Assembly (NCBI GenBank): GCA_009785435.1
Contig: WQWG01000005.1
Span: 1-16,696 of the forward strand
Source: Clostridiales bacterium
Lineage (GTDB): Bacteria; Bacillota; Clostridia; Peptostreptococcales; Anaerovoracaceae
Length of the DNA stretch: 16,696 nt
Direction: 5' to 3'
Shown here: positions 6,571 through 13,545 of the stretch, in pieces
How the letters are laid out: every line of letters begins with the position of its first letter
How positions within the stretch are numbered: position 1 is the first letter of the stretch
The notes under the pieces: generated by a model
Told to the model about the DNA's origin: nothing
The model's database searches: none
Seen by the model: only the letters and a program-made list of their open reading frames with translations
Program-made: the position numbers and the translations under genes

Positions 6571-6589
6571 TTTACCTGTATCCTCCTAT

Positions 6590-7915
6590 CTATATCAGAT
6601 TTTTCATCATACGTATGTAAAGTTGGCTAAATGATGCTTTTTCTATCTTTTCCTCCGCTATCAAGGGATGTCTTTCAATTTCCTGTCCATTTTCAAAAAT
6701 GATGATATCGCCAAGCTTTTGGCCTTTTTCCAGTGGTGCCCTCATCTTATAGGCCAGTTCAAGGCCTGTGGTGATCCCGTCTTGTTCACCTTTCTTGACC
6801 AGAATAAATAGGTCTTGATCCGCTACGGCATTGACGATATCCGGGTTTCCTTTTTCGATCCGGACGCTGCCAAGCGGTTCGCCTTGTTGCGCTATTTTGA
6901 CCGTATCGTAGGTCGCAAAACCATAATCGAGCATTGTCATGGCTCCATCAAACCGGATTTGTGATGACGGGCTGCCCAAGACCACTGCGATCAACGTCAT
7001 TTCTCCCCTCGTCGCCGACCCGGAGAGACAGTACCCCGCATCTTGCGTAAAACCCGTCTTGATCCCGTCTGCTCCTGTGTATTGCCTGATCAGCCTGTTT
7101 GTATTGGTCAGGACAAACTCCGTTTCTCTGCCCGGAAGGCCGACATGGATGGTATGTTGCCAAGTTGTAAACCATTCTTTGGAAATGGGATGCCTGAGAA
7201 GTTCCCTTGACATCAATGCTATATCATATGCGCTGCTGAAATGGTTTGCTACAGGAAGTCCGTTTGTATTCACAAAATTTGTGTTTTCCATGCCAAGTTC
7301 AGCCGCTCTTTGATTCATTCTTTCGACAAAAATCTCCACTGTTCCCGATACATGTTCGGCAACGGCGACACAAGCATCGTTCGCACTCGCCATCGCGATG
7401 CCGAGCATCAGTTCGGAAAGCGTATGCTGCTCGCCCGGTTCCATATACATCTGGCTGCCGCCCATTCTCGCCGCGCGTTCGGAGATCGTGACCATATCAT
7501 CAAGCATCACCTGCCCTCTGGCTACGGCTTCCATCACCAAAAGCATCGTCATGACCTTTGTGACCGACGCCGGCGGAAGTTGTTCATCAGCGTTTTTCTC
7601 AAAGAGTACCGTTCCGCTGCCCGCATCCATCAGAAGCGCCGCTTTTGCATCAATTTCAAGCCCGCTCGCAAGACCATGCTCCAAAGCCCGCGCGTTCACC
7701 TCAGCTGCCCGCACGACCGTTGTTACGACAGGGATCATATCCGCATTCGCACCGATCCTGACCGTTCGCTGCTCCGGATCAAATTGGTCTACGCCCATGA
7801 AACCGGCAAACGCAATCGCAAATGCCAAGCATAAACAGCCCCCTATTTTCAGTTTTGATTTATATAAAGCTTTATAAACAATCAGCCGTTTCTTTGCTTT
7901 TCGTATCAATTTCAA
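6590..7915 (-). CDS. dacF: D-alanyl-D-alanine carboxypeptidase, DacF/PBP5 family
   Basis: Low-molecular-weight penicillin-binding protein that removes the terminal D-Ala from peptidoglycan pentapeptides outside the membrane. Counting from the ATG at 7933, the serine-peptidase motifs are SVTK (123-126, nucleophile S123), SAN (183-185) and KTGF (292-295). A hydrophobic anchor or signal covers about 30-47, and a PBP5-type C-terminal beta domain ends in an amphipathic stretch (about 430-447) likely to bind the membrane. I place the start at the TTG at 7913-7915 (441 residues): GGGAGGG lies 6 bases before it, while the ATG at 7933 has no good ribosome site and would place that SD inside the coding region. 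The basic N-terminus (KLIRKAKKRL) fits a positive-inside anchor. It is 92 bp downstream of pdp, so a promoter of its own is possible. Confidence 0.92.
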   Translation of the reverse strand: MKLIRKAKKRLIVYKALYKSKLKIGGCLCLAFAIAFAGFMGVDQFDPEQRTVRIGANADMIPVVTTVVRAAEVNARALEHGLASGLEIDAKAALLMDAGSGTVLFEKNADEQLPPASVTKVMTMLLVMEAVARGQVMLDDMVTISERAARMGGSQMYMEPGEQHTLSELMLGIAMASANDACVAVAEHVSGTVEIFVERMNQRAAELGMENTNFVNTNGLPVANHFSSAYDIALMSRELLRHPISKEWFTTWQHTIHVGLPGRETEFVLTNTNRLIRQYTGADGIKTGFTQDAGYCLSGSATRGEMTLIAVVLGSPSSQIRFDGAMTMLDYGFATYDTVKIAQQGEPLGSVRIEKGNPDIVNAVADQDLFILVKKGEQDGITTGLELAYKMRAPLEKGQKLGDIIIFENGQEIERHPLIAEEKIEKASFSQLYIRMMKNLI

Positions 7916-7946
7916 AACAAACCCTCCCTGCATTTAATCTCTTTCG

Positions 7947-7958
7947 ATGTTGCAACAT
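7947..7958. repeat. 12-bp perfect palindrome upstream of dacF
   Basis: ATGTTGCAACAT is a perfect palindrome in the pdp-dacF gap, about 30 bases before the proposed dacF TTG start. It could be an operator near a dacF promoter, but I could not place a convincing -35/-10 pair around it. It is not followed by a U-run, so it is not a terminator. Confidence 0.25.
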
Positions 7959-8007
7959 ACTCGTTTGCCTTACTAAGATATTGTACAGGTGCAGGGTTTA
8001 TTACAGG

Positions 8008-9312
8008 TTAGACAATTATTTTCTTGATCAGTTCGATCGCCTGCGGCCGATCCTTATGGATATAAAACGCTTTTTTTAATTCCACCGCAGCGAGTTCAAC
8101 TTTGGCAAGATCGTTTCCGTATACCGTTGCCAACACATCTCCGAGTGCCACTTCGTCGCCGACTTTTTTATGCAAATCAATGCCCGCCGCCATATCAATC
8201 GAATCTTCCTTTGTTGCCCTGCCCGCGCCCGAATGTTGGGAAGCAAAGCCCACGACCCTCGTTTCAATTCCGGATACATAGCCTGTTTCTTCGCTTGTCA
8301 CATGCTTTACAAACGCCGCCTGCGGAAAAAGACTGTAATCGTCGATCACCCGCACATCACCGCCTTGCCCGGATAAAAATGCTTTGAATTTTTCGAGCGC
8401 GCTACCATTTTGTAACGCGTCTTCCGCCATCTTCCGGCCTTCCTCCATGCTGCTCGCTTTGCCGCCGACATAGATCATGGCTCCGGCAAGCACAAGCGAA
8501 AGTTCCGTGATATCGAACGGCCCTTTGCCTTTTAACGTTTCGATGGCTTCGATCACCTCGAGGCTGTTTCCGATGGCATTGCCGAGCGGCTGGTTCATGT
8601 CGGTGATCAGGCCGATCGTTTTCTTGCCGTCATCGTTTCCGATGTCAACCATGAGCTGTCCAAGTTCATCAGCTTGCTCAAAACTTTCCAAAAAAGCGCC
8701 GTTTCCGCACTTGACATCCAATACGATCGCATCGCTGCCCGACGCCAGCTTTTTGCTCATGATGCTTGATGTGATGAGACTTACATTTTCAACGGTTGCC
8801 GTAGCATCCCGAAGCGCGTATATCTTCTTGTCAGCCGGCGCGATATGCGCGGTCTGTCCGATAACTGAAAGCCCTGCATTGTTCACCAGATTGATAAACT
8901 CCGGTTTTTCAAGGCTCGTTCGAAAGCCCGGAATCGATTCCATCTTATCGACAGTTCCACCCGTAAACCCAAGGCCGCGCCCACTCATCTTCGCAATCGG
9001 GACACCGCACGCCGCCGCGATAGGCGCTACAATAAATGTCGTTTTATCGCCGACACCACCGGTGCTGTGTTTATCCACTTTGATCCCTGCGATTTCGGAC
9101 AAATCGATGACATCGCCTGAGTTTTTCATGGCTGTGGTCAGCAGATAGGTTTCTTCCCGATCGAGGCCGTTAAAATAGATCGCCATCAAGAGCGCCGATG
9201 CCTGATAGTCCGGGATTTCTCCGTCTGTATACGATTGCACGAAAAAACGGATCTCTTCGTTTGAAAGCTTTCCACCGTCTCTCTTCTTGTAAATGATATC
9301 GAGCATATTCAT
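8008..9312 (-). CDS. pdp: Pyrimidine-nucleoside phosphorylase (thymidine phosphorylase family)
   Basis: Splits thymidine, uridine or deoxyuridine with phosphate into the free base and (deoxy)ribose-1-phosphate. The 434 residues match the family. Visible motifs: phosphate-binding KHSTGGVGDKT (81-91), the family signature SGRGLGFTGGTVDKMESIPG (110-129), YALRDATATV with R168, SIMSKKLASG with S183 and K187/K188 for base binding, and DVKCGNGAF (199-207). The C-terminal alpha/beta domain is complete. The ATG lies 6 bases after AGAGGT and overlaps the deoB stop as ATGA (9309-9312), a classical translational coupling. Its product, deoxyribose-1-phosphate, is the substrate of DeoB, encoded just upstream. 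The broad-specificity Pdp type is usual in Gram-positives; DeoA-like preference cannot be excluded. Confidence 0.95.
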   Translation of the reverse strand: MNMLDIIYKKRDGGKLSNEEIRFFVQSYTDGEIPDYQASALLMAIYFNGLDREETYLLTTAMKNSGDVIDLSEIAGIKVDKHSTGGVGDKTTFIVAPIAAACGVPIAKMSGRGLGFTGGTVDKMESIPGFRTSLEKPEFINLVNNAGLSVIGQTAHIAPADKKIYALRDATATVENVSLITSSIMSKKLASGSDAIVLDVKCGNGAFLESFEQADELGQLMVDIGNDDGKKTIGLITDMNQPLGNAIGNSLEVIEAIETLKGKGPFDITELSLVLAGAMIYVGGKASSMEEGRKMAEDALQNGSALEKFKAFLSGQGGDVRVIDDYSLFPQAAFVKHVTSEETGYVSGIETRVVGFASQHSGAGRATKEDSIDMAAGIDLHKKVGDEVALGDVLATVYGNDLAKVELAAVELKKAFYIHKDRPQAIELIKKIIV

Positions 9313-10490
9313 AGGCTGACCTCTGGTAAAAAACTAACCCCGATCTCAGTCGCTTCTACATTTAAAAACGCTGCTACCGTCGCGCCGATATCAGCAAACG
9401 ATCCCCGTGTTCCAAGGTCTACGCCTGCTTTGATCTGCTCTCCGTAGATGACAAGCGGCACATACTCCCTCGTATGATCCCATCCGCTGTGCGTCGGGTC
9501 AGTTCCGTGGTCTGCGCACAGAATCAGCACGTCCTCTGTTCGCATCGCTTTCAGAATTTCAGGAATCCTCTTGTCAAATTCCTCGATGGCTTTTCCGTAT
9601 CCGATTGGGTCGCGACGATGTCCGTATTTTGAATCAAAATCAACAAGATTCGTAAAAATCAGCCCGCCAAAATCTTTTTTTAACGCGTTGATCGTTTGAT
9701 CGACGCCATCCATATTGTCATCGGTGTGAACATTCACCGTAATTCCTTGCCCATTAAACAGATCGTTGATTTTTCCGATCGCGTACACCGTTTGTCCTGC
9801 CGCTTTTACGTGGTCAAGCAGCGTTGAACCGCTTGGCGAAACGGCATAATCCTTTCTGTCGGAAGTTCGTTTTCTCTTGCCGTTTTCGATGACATACGGC
9901 CTTGCGATCACTCTTCCGCACGCCACATCCCCGACGAGCATTTCTCTGGCGATCTCGCACATGTGATACAGCTTTTCAAGCGGAATGACCGATGTATTCG
10001 CCGCGATCTGAAAAACGCTGTCCGCAGACGTATAAACGATCGGTTTTCCCGTTTCTTCATGCAAAGGTCCAAGTTCTTCGATAATCTCCGTACCGGACGC
10101 GGCATAGTTGCCAAGCGTTCCCACTCCGATGGCTTGTTCAAATCGTTTCATGAAATCGATCGGGAAGCCGTCGGGATACGTCTTAAACGGCACTTCTGTA
10201 TAAAGCCCGGCGAGTTCCCAATGTCCTGTAATCGTGTCTTTCCCTTTTGACTTTTCTGCAAGCTTGCCGAACGAGCCTTTGGTATGCGCCTGTCTCAGCC
10301 TGCCTGACGCAGCCCCATCAATATTGCCAAACCCAAGGCTTAACAGATTCGGAATCTCAAAGCCTCCTTGTTTCCGCATTGCTTCTTCGATATGCCCGAA
10401 CGTATCGGCACCTTGATCTCCATACTGTTCAGCATCCGGAAGCGCGCCCACACCGAGGCTGTCCAAAACCAAAATGATCACCCTTTTCAA
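9309..10490 (-). CDS. deoB: Phosphopentomutase
   Basis: Interconverts (deoxy)ribose-1-phosphate and (deoxy)ribose-5-phosphate, linking nucleoside breakdown to central metabolism. This alkaline-phosphatase-superfamily enzyme (393 residues) retains all expected metal and catalytic residues: D10 (VLDSLGVG), T86 (KDTITGHWE), D157, D286 and H291 (DFDSKYGHRRD), D327, H328 (ADHGTDPTHSG) and H339. The start is TTG at 10488-10490, 6 bases after GGAGGT; this ribosome site lies inside the last codons of the metallophosphoesterase gene, leaving only 2 bp between the genes. The stop overlaps the pdp start. No deoC (deoxyribose-phosphate aldolase) is seen in the window. Confidence 0.97.
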   Translation of the reverse strand: MKRVIILVLDSLGVGALPDAEQYGDQGADTFGHIEEAMRKQGGFEIPNLLSLGFGNIDGAASGRLRQAHTKGSFGKLAEKSKGKDTITGHWELAGLYTEVPFKTYPDGFPIDFMKRFEQAIGVGTLGNYAASGTEIIEELGPLHEETGKPIVYTSADSVFQIAANTSVIPLEKLYHMCEIAREMLVGDVACGRVIARPYVIENGKRKRTSDRKDYAVSPSGSTLLDHVKAAGQTVYAIGKINDLFNGQGITVNVHTDDNMDGVDQTINALKKDFGGLIFTNLVDFDSKYGHRRDPIGYGKAIEEFDKRIPEILKAMRTEDVLILCADHGTDPTHSGWDHTREYVPLVIYGEQIKAGVDLGTRGSFADIGATVAAFLNVEATEIGVSFLPEVSL

Positions 10491-10492
10491 AC

Positions 10493-11194
10493 CTACACCT
10501 CCACTTTATATGGTTTACACCTTACATAATCCAGTGATACCAGCCTGTATTCTATACCATTGATGTTTCCCTGAACACCGCTCCGAAAGCCCTCAGCACC
10601 ATGCAAATGCCCATAAAAAACATGCTTGGCGCCAAATTCCCTGCAGAGTTCCGTAAACCCCGACTCGCTGTATGGGTCATTCATCGGAGGAAAATGCAAC
10701 GCTACGATGATTTTGGAAAACCCTGCGTTTTTCGCGGCCATCAACGATGTCCTGAGCCTTAAAAGCTCTCTTTTGTATATCTTTTCATCGTGTTCCGAGT
10801 AATGTTCATCTCCGGGGCAAATCCACCCTCGTGTACCACAAATGGCATAGCCATCCGCTTCATAAAAATTATTTTGTATAAAACGCAAATCATCTCCAAA
10901 CAAGTCATGCAGCTTTTTCATCGAAGCCCACCAAAGGTCGTGGTTGCCTTTGACAAGGACTTTTTTGCCCGGCAGATCCCTGATCCAATTCAAATCCGGT
11001 ATCGCGTCCTCCAGCTTCAACGCCCACGATATGTCGCCTGCAATGATGACCGTGTCGTTTTCCAACACCGTATCTTCCCAATTTTTCTTGACTCTTTCCG
11101 CATGCTCCAACCATTCTCCGCCAAAAACGTCCATCGGTTTCTGTACGTTTTCAGAAAATGACAAATGGAGGTCAGAAATCACATATATGCTCAT
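10493..11194 (-). CDS. Calcineurin-like metallophosphoesterase (YkuE/COG1768 type)
   Basis: A cytoplasmic dimetal phosphoesterase of 233 residues with the full motif set: DLH (D8, H10), GDISW (53-57), GNHD (83-86), ALHFPP with H167, and GHLH (195-198). There is no signal peptide or membrane segment. ATG follows TAGGAG at 5 bases. The gene precedes deoB by 2 bp and carries the deoB ribosome site in its last codons, so the two are expressed together. The substrate is not known; by context it could act on a nucleotide or sugar phosphate, but this is only inference. The family assignment is firm. Confidence 0.9.
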   Translation of the reverse strand: MSIYVISDLHLSFSENVQKPMDVFGGEWLEHAERVKKNWEDTVLENDTVIIAGDISWALKLEDAIPDLNWIRDLPGKKVLVKGNHDLWWASMKKLHDLFGDDLRFIQNNFYEADGYAICGTRGWICPGDEHYSEHDEKIYKRELLRLRTSLMAAKNAGFSKIIVALHFPPMNDPYSESGFTELCREFGAKHVFYGHLHGAEGFRSGVQGNINGIEYRLVSLDYVRCKPYKVEV

Positions 11195-11238
11195 GATTGC
11201 TCCTACTCAATGAATCACCATTTCTTATGCGATTCACG

Positions 11239-12495
11239 TTATTCTTCGTCGTCCATCTCCATGGACTCAGTCACTTGAAGAGGCGCGTCGGTTTCGCTCA
11301 GTTCTCCAACATTGCGCAGAGACTTGTTGATGGCTCTTGTCCGTCTGCCGACAATCTCTTCCAACGTCTTGTCTGCCGTCTGGATTTGTTTATGGGCTTT
11401 ATCGAGCACATCACCGAATTTAATAAACTCTGATTTCACTGTCCGCAATGTATCCCATACTTCCTGCGACCGCTGTTCAATGGCCAAGGTTTTAAAGCCC
11501 ATCTGAAGCGAACTCAAGAATGCAGACAAGGTGGTCACGCCGACCACTGTGACCTTATATTTGTCCCGCAATTCCTCGAAGAGCGCTGCGTTTTGCACCA
11601 CTTCGGCGTAAAGTCCCTCCGTTGGCAGGAACATCAACGCAAAATCCGTGGTCTTGGGCGGCACGATGTATTTGTCATAAATGTCTTTGGCAAACACCCG
11701 TATTTTTTGTGCCAGTGACTTACGCGCCTCATCAATGGCCTGCTTATCCTCTGCATCCAGTAAGCGATTGTAGTCCTCGATCGGAAACTTCGAATCGATT
11801 GGAAGCAGAAGCGGCGTATCGCCGTTTCCGGGAAGCTTGATGGCAAATTCAACTCTTTTGTTGCTTGCGATTTCTACGTTCGTTTCATACTGACTGGGCG
11901 CAAGGATGTCGGAAAGCAACTTTTCAAGCCGCACCTCGCCGTATGTGCCGCGCTCTTTCACGTTTGTGAGCGCGTTTTTCAGGCTCTTGGCGTCAGCGGC
12001 AAGGTTCTTCATTTCACCGAGTCCCTGCTGAACGCTGTCAAGCTGTTTGCTGACCAATTCAAAGGACTGCGCAAGGCGTGTTTCCAAGGTCTTTTGCAGT
12101 TTTTCATCCACGACCGCTTGCATCTGTTCAAGACGCTTTTCATTGCTCTCTTGAAGCGCCTTCATCTTGCTTTCAAGGGTGGCATTCACCCGTTCGATGT
12201 TCTCTGTATTGCCGCGTTGAATCGCGGAAAGCCTGATGTCAAGCATCGTTTCGACGCTCTTGCTGTTGGTTTGAAGCGTTTCTTGAACGCTCTTTTGAAT
12301 CACGCCAAAGCGCTCAAACTGCTCCATCGCCCCGCTTGCGATTTGCTTCTGCACACTGTCGCGTTGTTCCTCATTGTTGCGTTTTAACAATGAAATCACC
12401 TCGTCGATCGGCGACTTTTTTCCACCGATGAGCAATATGACAATCACGACCAAAAGCAAGACGATTACAATATTAAAAATCATTTGTTGTTCCAT
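11239..12495 (-). CDS. rmuC: RmuC family protein (DNA recombination limiting, putative nuclease)
   Basis: RmuC proteins limit inversions and recombination and have a predicted nuclease-like core. Numbering from the upstream TTG at 12558, an N-terminal membrane helix (about 27-44) is followed by a long coiled coil (about 55-200) and the RmuC domain (about 200-400) with ERGTYGEVRLEKLL, LPIDSKFPIEDY, PPKTTDFALMFLPTEGLYAE and VVGVTTLSAFL. The tail is acidic. I chose the ATG at 12493-12495 (418 residues), 7 bases after AGAGG and directly before the membrane helix (MEQQMIFNIV). The TTG at 12558 has no ribosome site and falls within the candidate promoter. It is the first gene of the run rmuC-metallophosphoesterase-deoB-pdp, with a 44-bp gap to the next gene. 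Confidence 0.93.
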   Translation of the reverse strand: MEQQMIFNIVIVLLLVVIVILLIGGKKSPIDEVISLLKRNNEEQRDSVQKQIASGAMEQFERFGVIQKSVQETLQTNSKSVETMLDIRLSAIQRGNTENIERVNATLESKMKALQESNEKRLEQMQAVVDEKLQKTLETRLAQSFELVSKQLDSVQQGLGEMKNLAADAKSLKNALTNVKERGTYGEVRLEKLLSDILAPSQYETNVEIASNKRVEFAIKLPGNGDTPLLLPIDSKFPIEDYNRLLDAEDKQAIDEARKSLAQKIRVFAKDIYDKYIVPPKTTDFALMFLPTEGLYAEVVQNAALFEELRDKYKVTVVGVTTLSAFLSSLQMGFKTLAIEQRSQEVWDTLRTVKSEFIKFGDVLDKAHKQIQTADKTLEEIVGRRTRAINKSLRNVGELSETDAPLQVTESMEMDDEE

Positions 12496-12557
12496 ACCTG
12501 ATCCTCTTGATTCTACGAATAGATTCCCTATTTTTATCATAATTTTGTTATACGACA

Positions 12558-12586
12558 ATTATACATGAACATATTACGAAATTAAA
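12558..12586 (-). promoter_or_regulatory. Candidate promoter of the rmuC-deoB-pdp run
   Basis: A perfect TATAAT (12558-12563) on the minus strand lies 17 bases after a weak -35, TTTAAT (12581-12586). It sits about 60 bases before the rmuC ATG chosen here, back to back with the plus-strand FeoB-like gene, whose AAAGG ribosome site overlaps the -35 box. Confidence 0.5.
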
Positions 12587-12593
12587 GGTAAAA

Positions 12594-13538
12594 ATGATGA
12601 GTGCAGACACACCGATCGGCTATATCCTATTCGGCGATTTCGGCATCCTGACGATGAGCCCTACATATTTGCTCGGCATGCTGTTTCCGTTGATTACCAT
12701 CTTCTATTTTGTTACGACATGCCTTGAGGCGTCGGGCATTTTCGCAAAGATCGCAAACAAGTGCAACAAAACCCTCGCGTTCTTCGGGCTTTCCGGCTAC
12801 TCGCTCTTTCCCATGCTCATGGGGCTGGGCTGCGTGACAGTCGCACTTGCGTCGCTTGATACCGTCAAAAACAAGCGAGAAAAATTCATCGCATCCGCAC
12901 TGCTCTGCATCCTTGTCCCTTGCTCCGCTCAGGTCGCGATCATCATCGCGCTTGCGTTTTTGATTGGCCCGGCATACTTTCTTTTTTACGTATTCGTGAT
13001 TGCATCCACTTTTCTTGTATTGTCCGTCACGCTGAATGCGTTGACCCCAAAGGAGTATCAATCCCCTTGCTGCTTTCATGAGCACCCGTTAAAGCTTCCG
13101 GAATTCGGCAAGGCATTGAAACGCGCTGTCATCAGCGGCATATCGTTTTTAAAAGAAACGGCTCTCCCGTTTATGGCCGGGAGTGTCGTCGTTTCGATTT
13201 TGAAATTTTTGAACGTTTTTGCTGTGTTTTCCGCATGGCTCTCACCCTTTACAGAAGGTTTCCTGCGTCTGCCAAGGGAAGCCGCCAATCTGTTTATTCT
13301 GAGCATCTTGAAAAGAGATCTGGGCGCGGCCGGGTTTCTCGCCGTCATTCAAAGCGGTGCGTTCAGCAGCGGGGAGCTTGTCGTCTCCTTGATCATTATG
13401 ACGCTGTTTGTTCCATGCTTCGCGTCCGTCGTGATCTTGCTCAAACAAGAAAAGCTTCCCACCGCCATTTCAATTTGGGCAGGAAGCTTTGTGATTTCCA
13501 TGATTGTCGGTAAGCTGGCGTCGCTTTTGATTTTATAA
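12594..13538 (+). CDS. FeoB-like membrane core (two Gate domains), lacking the G domain
   Basis: A 314-residue polytopic membrane protein matching the transmembrane part of the ferrous iron transporter FeoB. Matching segments: GDFGILTMSPTYLLG (14-28), MGLGC (76-80, where FeoB has its GxGC helix), VPCSAQ (108-113), LPREAANLFIL..LKRDLGAAG (226-247) and LFVPCFASVVILLKQE (271-286). About eight helices are predicted. FeoB proteins usually carry an N-terminal G protein and spacer (about 270 residues) before this region; here the ATG at 12594 follows AAAGG and only 35 bp separate it from the divergent rmuC promoter box, so the G domain is absent, not just missed. No feoA is adjacent. It may be a G-protein-independent transporter or partner with a separate G protein. 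The stop is 7 bp from that of the convergent LTA-synthase gene. Confidence 0.8.
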   Translation: MMSADTPIGYILFGDFGILTMSPTYLLGMLFPLITIFYFVTTCLEASGIFAKIANKCNKTLAFFGLSGYSLFPMLMGLGCVTVALASLDTVKNKREKFIASALLCILVPCSAQVAIIIALAFLIGPAYFLFYVFVIASTFLVLSVTLNALTPKEYQSPCCFHEHPLKLPEFGKALKRAVISGISFLKETALPFMAGSVVVSILKFLNVFAVFSAWLSPFTEGFLRLPREAANLFILSILKRDLGAAGFLAVIQSGAFSSGELVVSLIIMTLFVPCFASVVILLKQEKLPTAISIWAGSFVISMIVGKLASLLIL

Positions 13539-13545
13539 CTGCCGT

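Noticed and set aside
8477..9148. A 223-codon open frame on the plus strand opposite pdp
   Set aside because: It lies wholly antisense to a complete, motif-bearing pdp gene, has a low-complexity Ser/Pro/Leu-rich translation, and no ribosome site; a mirror of codon bias.
12496..12558. 21-residue N-terminal extension of RmuC from the TTG at 12558
   Set aside because: No ribosome site precedes it and it would overlap the TATAAT box; the ATG at 12495 has a good AGAGG and directly precedes the membrane helix.
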